DNA of 64,000 bases from DAIOEK01 sp036746315 (lineage in GTDB: Bacteria > Chloroflexota > Anaerolineae > Anaerolineales > Anaerolineaceae), in NCBI GenBank assembly GCA_036746315.1, contig DAIOEK010000005.1, forward strand, positions 1-64,000. Direction: 5' to 3'. Of this stretch, positions 7,327 through 16,669 are shown piece after piece. A program made the position numbers and the translations under genes. Each line of letters opens with the position of its first letter. Position 1 is the stretch's first letter. The notes under the pieces were generated by a model. That model was not told the DNA's origin. It saw only the letters and a program-made list of their open reading frames with translations, and did not search any database.

Positions 7327-8130
7327 ATGACATCTGCTGCGCTGGAACTTAAAAACATCCGGGTAAGATTCTCCCCCGGGCGGCAGGAAGGAATCCTCGC
7401 TGTGGAAGACGCCAGCCTGTACGTGGCGGAGAACGAATTCGTATCACTGATCGGACCTTCGGGGTGTGGCAAATCCACCCTGCTGCGGGTAGCGGCGGGG
7501 CTGGAGCCGCCCTCCGGCGGGGTGGCATATGCGGACGGCAGGGAGATCAATCTACCCGGCGCCGACCGCGGGATGGTCTTTCAAACCTATACCCTCTTTC
7601 CCTGGTTGAGCGTGCGCGAGAACATCCTTTTTCCGCTGCAGAAAAGCAGCCTGAGTGAAGTTGAGAAACAGGTGCGGGTGGATGAATACATCGGCATGAT
7701 CGGTTTGGAGGGGTTCGAGAACGCTTTCCCCAACCAGCTTTCGGGCGGCATGCGCCAGCGGGTGGCGATAGCCCGCGTACTGGTCTACCAGCCGCGCATT
7801 TTGTTGATGGACGAGCCCTTTGGTGCCCTGGATGCCCAGACCCGCATGTTGATGCAGGAATTACTGCTGGAAGTTTGGGAAAAGCAGCGGACCACGGTGC
7901 TGTTCATCACCCACGACGTGGATGAGGCGGTGCTGCTTTCGGACCGGGTATACATCATGTCCGCCCGTCCCGGCAGGATCCAGCAGGCGGTGGAGATTAA
8001 CCTGCCGCGTCCGCGTAATGCCATCGAACTGGAAAGCAACCCCGCTTTCGCAGGATACCGGCGCCAATTGCTGGACCTGGTACGGGTGGAAGCGCGCAAA
8101 TCATTCCAGAACGCCTTCGAAAAGCGATGA
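7327..8130 (+). CDS. NitT/TauT-type ABC transporter ATP-binding protein
   Basis: This is a 267-residue ATPase with Walker A GPSGCGKST (about residues 43-51), Q-loop VFQTYTLFPW, signature LSGGMRQR, Walker B ILLMDEPFGALD and switch His in ITHDVDEA. It matches the SsuB/TauB/NrtD subfamily and completes the transporter begun at 5499. GGAG at the end of the permease gene serves as its ribosome-binding site. The next gene is convergent and ends seven bases away; I see no terminator in that gap. Confidence 0.95.
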   Translation: MTSAALELKNIRVRFSPGRQEGILAVEDASLYVAENEFVSLIGPSGCGKSTLLRVAAGLEPPSGGVAYADGREINLPGADRGMVFQTYTLFPWLSVRENILFPLQKSSLSEVEKQVRVDEYIGMIGLEGFENAFPNQLSGGMRQRVAIARVLVYQPRILLMDEPFGALDAQTRMLMQELLLEVWEKQRTTVLFITHDVDEAVLLSDRVYIMSARPGRIQQAVEINLPRPRNAIELESNPAFAGYRRQLLDLVRVEARKSFQNAFEKR

Positions 8131-8136
8131 TGTGAT

Positions 8137-9159
8137 TTATAGTGAGTGATTCTGGCGGGGGTTGAGAAGGTCGTTTAAACCATCCCCCAGCAAATTCCAG
8201 CCCACGCTGAACAGGATGAGCGCCAGGGTGATGGGCAGGAACACCCACCAGTTGGTAATCATATTCCCGCCCAGCCCCACCAGGTAATCCCGGGCATAAT
8301 ACATCACGGAGCCCCATTCTGAAGTAGTCCCCAATCCAATAAAGGTAAAGGATGCCTGCAGCATAACAAAAGAACCTACATCCTTGGTAAACAACACGAC
8401 CAACGGCGCAATGGAATTGGGAATCAAATGGGTAAAGATTATTCTGCCCGAGGATGCGCCCAAAGATTTGGCTGCCTTGATATATGCCATTTCCTTATTC
8501 CGCAAAACGATGTTATTGATCAATCGCGCATAAGGCATCCAGGAAAAGAGAATGATCGCTAACAGGGTTGCATCCACGCTGATCAGAAAATTGCCAAACC
8601 AGGTGCCAAATATCCCCAGATTTTTCCCGGCGCCTGTCTCCAGCCACGCCCAGAAAGTATGACCGGTCAGGATCATCACCACCTGCTGGACAACCACCAC
8701 CCCGACAATCACCGGCAAGGCGAGCAAGCCATCCGAAATGCGCATGATGATGTCATTGATCCAGCCGCCGAACCACCCCGCGGCTGCCCCGATCAATGTG
8801 CCCATCAAGCCGGTAATCAATGCAGCCAGCAAACCGAACTTCATGGCGGTGCGGGTGCCGTGTACCAACGAAGTCCAGATGTCAATTTGGATGGCGCTTC
8901 TGCGGGTGGGTAATGTTCCCAGGGGAGTTTCCACTGCCGGCGGATGGGGCATAACCTTGTAGCGATCGTCTTCCCAGGTAAGTGCGCTGATCCAGGTGGG
9001 GTCCGAATTGGGAGCCAGCCAATCTGCCCCCGCGGCGATACAAACGAACAAAAACACGATCACCAGACCGGCAATGTTTTGCCAGTGGCGGAAGAAACGC
9101 TGCACCTGGCGGCGTTCCTGTGTTCCGGGCAGAATGGAAACGGATTGGAGTGCGCTCAT
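8137..9159 (-). CDS. Oligopeptide/dipeptide-type ABC permease (DppC/OppC family)
   Basis: A 340-residue membrane protein with an N-terminal helix (IAGLVIVFLFVCIAAGADWLAPN) and the typical OppC-N and BPD_transp_1 architecture. The coupling loop reads AYIKAAKSLGASSGRIIFTHLIPNSIAPLVV. I start it at the ATG at 9157-9159, which overlaps the stop of the upstream permease (ATGA), instead of 27 codons earlier. The family forms heterodimers with DppB-type permeases to import peptides, nickel or sugars. No binding protein or ATPase for this system is in the window. Confidence 0.9.
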   Translation of the reverse strand: MSALQSVSILPGTQERRQVQRFFRHWQNIAGLVIVFLFVCIAAGADWLAPNSDPTWISALTWEDDRYKVMPHPPAVETPLGTLPTRRSAIQIDIWTSLVHGTRTAMKFGLLAALITGLMGTLIGAAAGWFGGWINDIIMRISDGLLALPVIVGVVVVQQVVMILTGHTFWAWLETGAGKNLGIFGTWFGNFLISVDATLLAIILFSWMPYARLINNIVLRNKEMAYIKAAKSLGASSGRIIFTHLIPNSIAPLVVLFTKDVGSFVMLQASFTFIGLGTTSEWGSVMYYARDYLVGLGGNMITNWWVFLPITLALILFSVGWNLLGDGLNDLLNPRQNHSL

Positions 9160-10223
9160 CTTTCCAGCACCCCATCTCGGTAGCGAGGATCCAAAATTGC
9201 CTGCACCAAATCCAAAATAAACATGATGCCCAAAACACACAGAACACAGAAAACCGCAAATCCCATTACGGCAGGGGCATCGGGGATGGCGGTGATGGAT
9301 TGTAATAACGCAGATATACCCTTGATGTTGAAGGTGTGCTCGATGACAATGGCGCCTGTAAACAGGGTGGTCGCCCCCAAGGCGCTGCTGGTAAGTGACG
9401 GGGAGATGATATTGCGGAAGATATGCCTGTTCACCAGGCGGTCGGCAGGCACCCCGCGCGCCCTGGCGGCAACGATATGCTCCTTGTGAAACTCCTCAAT
9501 GGTCGAGACGCGTGCCACACGCGCCAGGGTTGCCCAATTCAACAAACCCAGCGATATCACCGGCAGGATCAAGTGGCGAAAAGCATCCAGGGTAACCCCC
9601 CACGCCCCGTTCAGTATGCCATCCACAGTCAACAGCCCTGTATAGGCATGGAAGCTTTCACTCGAAACTATTAAGGATGTGCCCAGGCTCATGCGCTCGG
9701 GAAAAAACCAATGCAAACCAATGTAGAAAATATCCAGCAGAAAAATGCCTAGAATGAATTGGGGCAAAGAAATCGAAGCAAATGCCCCGAATCGGAAGAT
9801 GGTATCAAACCTGCCATTGGGTCGCCGGCCAGCCTTTAAACCACTCCAGATGCCGGTTGGGATGAATAGCAGCATCGTGTAGAGCGTCAATTCAAGGGTG
9901 GGGCCGGCCCTCCGCAGCAAAGCCGGCAGCACATCAGATTGCAGCAGGGGGCTGTATCCCCATTCTCCCTTTACCAGAGAGGCTGCCCAATTTACATACT
10001 GCACAGGATAAGGCTGGTTGAGCCCGTGTTTCTCGATAATCTCTTCGGTCAGTCTCTGTATGCGTTCCGGTGTTAACCGATCCACCCGGCGGGGATAATA
10101 CAAAGAGGCGCGTTCTTGCGGCGGAGTCAGCATCATAAACCCATACAGCACCATCGTAATCAACATGAGGGAGATGGGTATGGAAATCAAACGGCGAATC
10201 AGGTATTTCAAGAAGGGCGGCAT
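9156..10223 (-). CDS. Oligopeptide/dipeptide-type ABC permease (DppB/OppB family)
   Basis: A 355-residue permease. It has the standard N-terminal LIRRLISIPISLMLITMVLYGFMML helix, a periplasmic segment with GLNQPYPVQYVNWAASLVKGEWGYS, and a coupling loop EEFHKEHIVAARARGVPADRLVNRHIFRNIISPSL. It overlaps the DppC-type gene by four bases, so the two subunits are translationally coupled. There is no clear ribosome-binding site before the ATG at 10223; the preceding bases are AT-rich (ATATAAAAAAAT). Peptide specificity cannot be judged without the binding protein. Confidence 0.9.
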   Translation of the reverse strand: MPPFLKYLIRRLISIPISLMLITMVLYGFMMLTPPQERASLYYPRRVDRLTPERIQRLTEEIIEKHGLNQPYPVQYVNWAASLVKGEWGYSPLLQSDVLPALLRRAGPTLELTLYTMLLFIPTGIWSGLKAGRRPNGRFDTIFRFGAFASISLPQFILGIFLLDIFYIGLHWFFPERMSLGTSLIVSSESFHAYTGLLTVDGILNGAWGVTLDAFRHLILPVISLGLLNWATLARVARVSTIEEFHKEHIVAARARGVPADRLVNRHIFRNIISPSLTSSALGATTLFTGAIVIEHTFNIKGISALLQSITAIPDAPAVMGFAVFCVLCVLGIMFILDLVQAILDPRYRDGVLER

Positions 10224-10341
10224 ATTTTTTTATATCGTTATCTTATTCTACTAGAAAAACCATCTTTTCCTACAGGAGACGATCGGGCTGCATGTGATAG
10301 AATCCTACTATCTTGCAGAGCAGAATCAGGTAATTTCCAAA

Positions 10342-11154
10342 ATGAAAGACGCAAAGTATCACGTTTTACTCGTCAACGATGACGGAATAAAATCCCCCGG
10401 CTTGTTCGCCGCCGCTGAAGCCCTATCGCAGATATCCTATGTGACGGTCGCTGCACCTCGAGTGCAGTGGTCGGGTGCGGGACGCAGCCATCCGCTATCT
10501 TCGGATGGCAGGATCAAGGTAAAAAAACTGCCGGTAAACGGGGAAGACTGGGATACCTATGCGGTCGGCGGGTCACCGGCGCAAACGGTGGTACATGCCA
10601 TTCACGAACTCTGTCCCCGCCGTCCTGACCTGGTGGTATCGGGGATCAATTACGGAGAAAATGCGGGAAGCGGCGTAACTGCTTCCGGCACGGTAGGCGC
10701 CGCCCTGGAAGCAGCCAGCATGGGCATCCCGGCGCTGGCAATCTCATTGGAAGTTCACCGGGATTACCAGCTTTCCTATTCCACCAGCATCAATTTCTCG
10801 GTGGCAAAGTACTTCACCAAACTGTTTGCAGAGAAAATGCTCACCCATCCGATGCCATATGATGTGGATCTGTTGAAGGTGGAAGTGCCGGAAAACGCCA
10901 CCCCTGAAACCCCCTGGCGGATTACACGCCTCTCGCGCAGACCTTATTACAAGCTGACCATCCGTCACCGCGACAACCTGGCGGAGCCTGTGCACATCGA
11001 CTACGATGTGGATAAAAACACATTCGACCTGGAAACGGACGGGGACAACTACGCCATCCTGGTGGACCGAGTGGTGGCGGTCACCCCGATGAGTGTGGAT
11101 TTCACTTCACGTGTGGCACTCAACGATCTGGATGGTTTATTAAGGCAGCCATAA
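10342..11154 (+). CDS. surE: 5'/3'-nucleotidase SurE
   Basis: SurE is a metal-dependent nucleotidase and exopolyphosphatase of stress metabolism. The 270-residue product begins with the family motif VLLVNDDGIKSPG (metal-binding Asp-Asp), then AAPRVQWSGAGRS, YAVGGSPAQTVVHA and LVVSGINYGENAGSGVTASGTVGAALEA. I prefer the ATG at 10342 because NDDG then falls at the usual distance from the N-terminus; an upstream ATG at 10294 would add 16 unrelated residues. AGGT lies about 10 bases upstream. The gene is divergent from the dpp permeases and ends at a bidirectional terminator. Confidence 0.93.
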   Translation: MKDAKYHVLLVNDDGIKSPGLFAAAEALSQISYVTVAAPRVQWSGAGRSHPLSSDGRIKVKKLPVNGEDWDTYAVGGSPAQTVVHAIHELCPRRPDLVVSGINYGENAGSGVTASGTVGAALEAASMGIPALAISLEVHRDYQLSYSTSINFSVAKYFTKLFAEKMLTHPMPYDVDLLKVEVPENATPETPWRITRLSRRPYYKLTIRHRDNLAEPVHIDYDVDKNTFDLETDGDNYAILVDRVVAVTPMSVDFTSRVALNDLDGLLRQP

Positions 11155-11180
11155 GCTACACCCATATAACCCGGGCAACA

Positions 11181-11212
11181 AAAATAGAACGGAGAACTCC
11201 GTTCTATTTTTT
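11181..11212. terminator. Bidirectional terminator between surE and the DHOD-like gene
   Basis: AATAGAACGGAG, AA, CTCCGTTCTATT form a perfect 12-bp inverted repeat, flanked by A on the left and T on the right. It can terminate the convergent transcripts of both neighbours. Confidence 0.92.
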
Positions 11213-11248
11213 ATTCATTGTCGTCAGACGGAATGATGAAGACAAAAA

Positions 11249-12253
11249 TCAAAAGAGTGTGTTGTCGTAGGTTTGCAATGCCTTCATGTAATTTCCGCGC
11301 TCAAAAGCAGCCGGTTCCGCCACAGCCTGCTGGCTCATGGCGCCGCGCAACTGGCTGACCGTTTCATACTCGTGCGCGTACATCCAATCCGCAAATTCCG
11401 CCAGCATGCTGCCGGCGCGTTTTGCTCCCTGCTCAATCAACTCGGAAGCGACCATGGTCACCGCCGCACCGGCCAGGATGGACTTGGCCATATCCATGCC
11501 CGTATGCACGCCGCTGGTCAAGGCAATATCCGCATCGACCCGGCCGTACAAAATAGCCGTCCAACGCAGGGGCAGGCGCAACTCCGCCGAAGTGGAAAGC
11601 ACCAAATGCGGCGAGAGGGACATCTCCTCCAGGTTGAAGTCGGGCTGGATGAAGCGATTGAAGAGAGTCAATCCATCCACCCCGGCTTTGGCAAGCTCGG
11701 AGGCAAAATGTGGAAGCGCAGTAAAGGATGAACTCAGCTTGGCGGTCATCGGAATGGAGATGGAACTCCGCACCGCTTTGACCAGATCGATATAATTCTT
11801 TTCCAATTCAGAAGCAGACAGGGACAGCTCAGTGGGCACATAGTAGAAATTAAGCTCCAGTGCATCCGCACCGGCATCCTGCATACGTTTGGCGTACTCC
11901 ACCCAGCCGCCGGAAGAAACCCCGTTCAAGCTGGCTATAATGGGGATATCCACCGCCTTTTTCAGGTTGGCAATGTGTTTTAAATATTTTTCCGGACCAA
12001 TATTGTAGTGATCGAAATCCGGGTAAAAAGTGGATGCCTCCTGGAAGGAATCGGTGCCGCGGGTAAGAAAATAATCCAGCGCTTTGCTCTCGTGGTTGAT
12101 CTGCTCCTCAAACAAAGAGTACATCACCACCGCAGATACGCCCTCGTCCGCCAGTTTCTTTACCGTTTCCACCCGTTTGGAAAGCGGTGAAGCAGAAGCA
12201 ACCAGCGGATTCTTAAGAGACAAACCCATAAAGTTCGTTGTCAGGTCAATCAT
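11249..12253 (-). CDS. Dihydroorotate dehydrogenase-like protein
   Basis: The 334-residue product has the TIM-barrel pattern of class 1 dihydroorotate dehydrogenases and related flavoproteins: FMGLSLKNPLVASASPLS, IIASLNGVSSGGWVEYAKRMQDAGADALELNFYY, PMTAKLSS and ALTSGVHTGMDMAKSILAGA, the last being the phosphate-binding loop. The catalytic base region differs from true PyrD, so it belongs to the DHOD-like group often seen beside pyruvate:ferredoxin oxidoreductase. The electron partner is unknown. The ribosome-binding site is GGGGAG. It lies 82 bases downstream of the oxidoreductase stop in the opposite reading order (the oxidoreductase ends at 12336, this gene starts at 12253), on the same strand, so cotranscription is possible. 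Confidence 0.85.
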   Translation of the reverse strand: MIDLTTNFMGLSLKNPLVASASPLSKRVETVKKLADEGVSAVVMYSLFEEQINHESKALDYFLTRGTDSFQEASTFYPDFDHYNIGPEKYLKHIANLKKAVDIPIIASLNGVSSGGWVEYAKRMQDAGADALELNFYYVPTELSLSASELEKNYIDLVKAVRSSISIPMTAKLSSSFTALPHFASELAKAGVDGLTLFNRFIQPDFNLEEMSLSPHLVLSTSAELRLPLRWTAILYGRVDADIALTSGVHTGMDMAKSILAGAAVTMVASELIEQGAKRAGSMLAEFADWMYAHEYETVSQLRGAMSQQAVAEPAAFERGNYMKALQTYDNTLF

Positions 12254-12335
12254 AAGTCACTCCCCGAGATAAATATTATCTTGATTATAAACAGGACACG
12301 GATAATCCTGTTATCCGTGTCCATTGTTATCTGTT

Positions 12336-15300
12336 CTATTCGTCGGCTTTGTATTGGATGGCTGCCATTTGCCGGTAAAGATCCAACCGCTTGCGAACGT
12401 CTTCCTTCGCGGATTTGAGCAACATCTCGGCGCGGCTTTCATCCGCCTGAACCAGCATACGGTAGCGGGTTTCGTTGTAGACGTAATCTTCCAACGGAAT
12501 GGTGGGTTCCCTGGAATCGATGGTCAAAGGATTCTTGCCTTCATCCGCCAGGGCGGGATTGTAGCGATAGAGAGGCCAGAAGCCGGAGTTTACGGCTGCC
12601 TTCTGCTGATCCAACCCCTTGCGCATATCAATACCATGCGCAATACAATGGCTGTAGGCGATGATCAGGGACGGGCCATCATACGCTTCGGCTTCGAGGA
12701 AGGCTTTGAGGGTATGCTGGTCGTTGGCGCCCATTGCCACGCGCGCAACATACACATAACCGTAAGCCATCGCGATCATGCCCAGGTCTTTCTTGGGCAG
12801 GTTCTTGCCCTTGGCGGCGAACTTGGCTACCGCCGCCCGTGGGGTGGATTTGGATGCCTGACCGCCGGTGTTGGAGTACACCTCGGTATCCAGAACCAGG
12901 ATGTTGACATTGCGGCCGGAAGCCAGGACGTGATCCAGACCACCGTAGCCGATATCATACGCCCAGCCATCGCCGCCGAGGATCCAGACACTCTTCTTGA
13001 CCAGATCGTCCGCCAGGGAAAGCAAATCCTTCGCCCGCGGACCGTTCATCTTCGCCAGCTTTGCCTTCAACTGTTCCACCAGCTTGCGCTGTGCAACAAC
13101 GCCGGCGTCGGTAGTTTGATCGGTGGCAAAGATCTGGTCTGCCAGATCACCGCCGACCTCCGCCTTGAGTGCATGCAGCAATTCGGCGGCATACTCGGTA
13201 TGCTTATCCAGGGTGAGGCGCATACCCAGACCAAACTCGGCATTATCCTCAAACAGGGAGTTGGACCAGGATGGACCGCGACCCTCTTTGTTGAACGCCC
13301 AGGGTGTAGTAGGCAGGTTGCCGCCGTAGATGGAAGAACAGCCGGTGGCGTTGGCGATCAGCGCCCGGTCGCCGAAAAGCTGGGAGAGCAATTTTACATA
13401 AGGAGTCTCACCACAGCCGGCACAGGCGCCGGAGAACTCAAACAAAGGCTGGAGCAATTGCGAGTTCTTTACCGTAGTGGGGGCAAACAAAGTGCGATCA
13501 GGCTCCGGGATGTCGAGGAAGAATTCCCAGTTTCGGGCTTCCTGGTCGCGGATGGGAAGCTGATCCGCCATGTTGATGGCTTTGCGTCCGACCTGGGTTT
13601 TGTCCTTGGCGGGGCAGGCTTCCACGCATAGTGCACAACCGGTGCAGTCTTCCGGCGCCACCTGAATGGTGAACTTGGTGCCCGGAATTTCCTTGAATTT
13701 GGCATCGATAGATTTGAAGGTTTCGGGAGCGCCTTCCAGATGGGATGGGTCATACACCTTCTGGCGAATCACGGCATGCGGACAGACAAAAGCACATTTA
13801 CCGCACTGGATGCACAGATCGGGTTCCCAGACCGGAATTTCGAGGGCAATGTTGCGTTTTTCCCACTGGGAGGTCCCGGTGGGGAAGGTGCCGTCCACGG
13901 GGAGAGCGGAGACGGGCACATTGTCGCCTTCGAAGACCACCATCTTGCCCAGAACATCCTTGACAAAGTCAGGTGCCTTCTCTGGGATGGGCGAGCGGCG
14001 GGTAGTCTGACTGGTGACGGCAGCCGGAACAGTCACCTGTTTGAGGTGAACCAGGGTGTTGTCGACGGCGTCATAATTCATCTTGACCACGGCTTCGCCG
14101 CGTTTGCCGTAGGTCTTTTTGATCGATTTCTTGATCTGTTCAATCGCTTCTTCGCGCGGGAGAACGCCGCTGATGGCGAAGAAACAAGTCTGCATGATGG
14201 TGTTGACGCGATTACCCATGCCGGTCATTTCGGCAATCTTGTATCCGTCGATGACGTAGAATTTCAACTTCTTCTCGATGATATCCTTCTGAACCTCTCG
14301 GGGCAGATGATCCCACACTTCTTCGGGACCGTAGATCGAATTCAAGAGGAAAGTCCCGCCCTGAACGGCATACTTGAGCATGTCGAATCGCTCCAGGAAG
14401 GTGAACTGGTGGCAGGCAACGAACTGCGCGTGGCCGATCAGATACGGAGCGCGAATTTCCTTGGGACCAAAGCGAAGGTGCGATACGGTGACCGTGCCGG
14501 ATTTCTTGGAATCATAGTAGAAGTAACCCTGCGCGTAATTGGAAGTCTCTTCGCCGATGATCTTGATGGAGTTCTTGTTGGCGCCCACCGTACCATCCGC
14601 GCCCAGACCGAAGAACAGGCAGCGGACGGTCTTCTCATCCTCAACGTTGAAAGAGGGATCGAAGTCAAGGCTGGTGTGGCTGACATCGTCATGAATACCG
14701 ACGGTGAAGTGATTCTTGGGGGCATCCTTCTTGAGTTCATCGAAGACCGCCTTCACCATGGCAGGGGTGAATTCCTTGGAGGAAAGACCATAGCGACCGC
14801 CGATCATCAGCGGTAACTTTTTAAAGGGGGTCTGCCCGAGGTCGAATTTTTCTGCAACAGCAGAGGAGACATCCAGGTAGAGCGGTTCGCCGCCGGCGCC
14901 GGGTTCCTTGGTGCGGTCGAGGACGGCAATCGCTTTGGTGGATGCCGGAAGTGCTTTAATGAGATCTTCCACGGAGAACGGCCGGTAAAGGTGTACGGTG
15001 ACCACGCCGACTTTCTCGCCCTTGGCGATCAAGTATTTGGCGGTTTCTTCGGCGGTCTCGGCGCCCGAGCCCATCACGATGATGATGCGTTCCGCATCGG
15101 GGGCGCCTTCATAATCGAACAGATGATATTGCCGGCCGGTCTGTTTGGCATACAGATCCATCATCTGCTGCACGATGGCGGGGGTGGCAGCGTAGAAAGG
15201 ATTGACCGTCTCGCGTCCCTGGAAGAAGACATCGGGGTTTTGGGCTGTTCCACGCAGCACCGGATGATCGGGCGACAGGGCGCGGGCGCGATGCTGGCGT

Positions 15301-15899
15301 ACCAGTTCATCATCGATCATGGCAGTAAAGGCGGAATCCGGAATGCGCTCGATCTTATTGACCTCGGCTGAAGTGCGGAAGCCATCAAAGAAATGCAGGA
15401 ACGGGATGCGGGAACGCAGGGTGGCCGCATGGGCGATCATCGCCATATCCTGTGCCTCCTGCACGGAGCGGGAAGCCAGGAGCGCAAACCCGGTGGAACG
15501 GGTGGCCATCACATCCGAGTGATCCCCAAAAATGGAGAGGGCATGCGTTGCAATGGAGCGCGCGGATACATGGAAGACTGTCGAGGTTAATTCACCCGCA
15601 ATCTTGAACATGTTGGGGATCATCAAGAGCAGCCCCTGCGAAGCCGTAAAGGTGGTGCTGAGGGCACCCGCCTGCAAGGCACCATGCACAGCGCCGGCTG
15701 CTCCACCCTCTGATTGCATTTCTGCCACAGAGGGGACCGTTCCCCACATATTGGGTTTGTTGGCTGCCGACCAGGCATCGGAGAATTCACCCATCCCGGA
15801 GGATGGTGTAATCGGGTAAATTGCGATTACTTCGCTTACCCGGTATGCCACATGGGCGACCGCCTCATTGGCATCGATGGTTACCATTTCTTTTGTCAT
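12336..15899 (-). CDS. nifJ: Pyruvate:ferredoxin (flavodoxin) oxidoreductase
   Basis: This is a one-chain, 1187-residue homologue of NifJ/PFOR, which splits pyruvate with CoA into acetyl-CoA, CO2 and reduced ferredoxin in anaerobes. Domain order: pyruvate/TPP pyrimidine domain (AVAHVAYRVSEVIAIYPITPSSGMGE), transketolase-like domain II, gamma domain, two 4Fe-4S clusters (CIQCGKCAFVCPH near 695 and CTGCALCVEACPA near 755), and the TPP diphosphate domain with CAGCGETPY and GDGWAYDIGYGG (about 976) and EVYSNTGGQASKSTP. I start at the ATG at 15897-15899, preceded by GGAG seven bases away; another in-frame ATG lies five codons upstream. This gene is the main reason to infer fermentative anaerobic metabolism. 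Confidence 0.97.
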   Translation of the reverse strand: MTKEMVTIDANEAVAHVAYRVSEVIAIYPITPSSGMGEFSDAWSAANKPNMWGTVPSVAEMQSEGGAAGAVHGALQAGALSTTFTASQGLLLMIPNMFKIAGELTSTVFHVSARSIATHALSIFGDHSDVMATRSTGFALLASRSVQEAQDMAMIAHAATLRSRIPFLHFFDGFRTSAEVNKIERIPDSAFTAMIDDELVRQHRARALSPDHPVLRGTAQNPDVFFQGRETVNPFYAATPAIVQQMMDLYAKQTGRQYHLFDYEGAPDAERIIIVMGSGAETAEETAKYLIAKGEKVGVVTVHLYRPFSVEDLIKALPASTKAIAVLDRTKEPGAGGEPLYLDVSSAVAEKFDLGQTPFKKLPLMIGGRYGLSSKEFTPAMVKAVFDELKKDAPKNHFTVGIHDDVSHTSLDFDPSFNVEDEKTVRCLFFGLGADGTVGANKNSIKIIGEETSNYAQGYFYYDSKKSGTVTVSHLRFGPKEIRAPYLIGHAQFVACHQFTFLERFDMLKYAVQGGTFLLNSIYGPEEVWDHLPREVQKDIIEKKLKFYVIDGYKIAEMTGMGNRVNTIMQTCFFAISGVLPREEAIEQIKKSIKKTYGKRGEAVVKMNYDAVDNTLVHLKQVTVPAAVTSQTTRRSPIPEKAPDFVKDVLGKMVVFEGDNVPVSALPVDGTFPTGTSQWEKRNIALEIPVWEPDLCIQCGKCAFVCPHAVIRQKVYDPSHLEGAPETFKSIDAKFKEIPGTKFTIQVAPEDCTGCALCVEACPAKDKTQVGRKAINMADQLPIRDQEARNWEFFLDIPEPDRTLFAPTTVKNSQLLQPLFEFSGACAGCGETPYVKLLSQLFGDRALIANATGCSSIYGGNLPTTPWAFNKEGRGPSWSNSLFEDNAEFGLGMRLTLDKHTEYAAELLHALKAEVGGDLADQIFATDQTTDAGVVAQRKLVEQLKAKLAKMNGPRAKDLLSLADDLVKKSVWILGGDGWAYDIGYGGLDHVLASGRNVNILVLDTEVYSNTGGQASKSTPRAAVAKFAAKGKNLPKKDLGMIAMAYGYVYVARVAMGANDQHTLKAFLEAEAYDGPSLIIAYSHCIAHGIDMRKGLDQQKAAVNSGFWPLYRYNPALADEGKNPLTIDSREPTIPLEDYVYNETRYRMLVQADESRAEMLLKSAKEDVRKRLDLYRQMAAIQYKADE

Positions 15900-16086
15900 T
15901 GGAAAAATCTCCACTACTACGGGATAAACCGCTTTTCAGCGGAAAGAGTTTAATGTTCAGACAAGCTCCAACTAACAAGCTTACCCCCAATGAGACCAGC
16001 CATTTAGTTATTTATATCACATATCGGGGTGCAAGGTGTCATAACAGGCGGAAGGATGTCGTGAATATTGGGAATAGTGTTTGTTG

Positions 16087-16092
16087 TATAAT
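16087..16092 (+). promoter_or_regulatory. Probable -10 box for the DNPH1-like gene
   Basis: TATAAT stands 35 bases before the start codon at 16127. No convincing -35 element is found at 16-18 bp. Confidence 0.4.
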
Positions 16093-16126
16093 TTTACGCA
16101 CAGCCCAAATGGGGCATGGAGAATCA

Positions 16127-16561
16127 ATGAATATCTACTTTTCATGTTCGATTACCGGCGGCAGGGACGATCAGTCGGCTTACCGCTCCATTGTGGATGC
16201 GCTGCTGTCAACAGGGCACATCGTGCCCACCGCGGTGCTGGCGGATGAGGATGTTTTGGACTACGAGCGCTCGATTTCAGCTGAGGAAATATATAGCCGG
16301 GATATTCACTGGCTGGATGAATGTGATGCGGTGGTGGCAGAGGTCAGCACGCCATCACATGGGGTCGGCTATGAAATCGCTTATGCCCTGTTGCAGGGCA
16401 AACCCGTTTTGTGCGGTTACCGGGCGGACAAAAAGATTTCAAAAATGCTGGAAGGGAACAGCCACTCACGGATCAGGGTGATATCTTACCATCAAGTTGA
16501 TGAGTTCATCCAGGCGATCGATGCATTTTTACATGAAGTGAGCAAAGGCAAGTTCGCCTGA
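16127..16561 (+). CDS. DNPH1/Rcl-like 2'-deoxynucleoside 5'-phosphate N-hydrolase
   Basis: A 144-residue nucleoside 2-deoxyribosyltransferase-family protein. It opens with IYFSCSITGGR, continues with IHWLDECDAVVAEVSTPSHGVGYEIAYALLQGKPVLCGYR and ends near FLHEV. This closely tracks the animal and bacterial Rcl/DNPH1 proteins, which cut deoxynucleoside monophosphates into base and deoxyribose 5-phosphate; the catalytic Glu is the E of GVGYE. The activity suggests nucleotide-pool cleaning or salvage. GGAG lies six bases before the chosen ATG. The gene is divergent from the pyruvate oxidoreductase, and downstream bases 16562-16669 hold only a weak GGTATC/GATACC hairpin without a T-tract. Confidence 0.85.
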   Translation: MNIYFSCSITGGRDDQSAYRSIVDALLSTGHIVPTAVLADEDVLDYERSISAEEIYSRDIHWLDECDAVVAEVSTPSHGVGYEIAYALLQGKPVLCGYRADKKISKMLEGNSHSRIRVISYHQVDEFIQAIDAFLHEVSKGKFA

Positions 16562-16669
16562 CAGGCTGGTATCTACACGGGATACCTTCCCCGACGGAAA
16601 GCTTCGCGGTCTGGTGCACCTGCGCACGACCGGAATGGGGGTTTTGCGATAGGCACCCCGAGAGTCAGA

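Noticed and set aside
12324..14816. Long plus-strand open frames (435 and 358 codons) over the pyruvate oxidoreductase gene
   Set aside because: They lie fully antisense to a gene whose product matches PFOR from end to end, have no ribosome-binding sites and give low-complexity translations.
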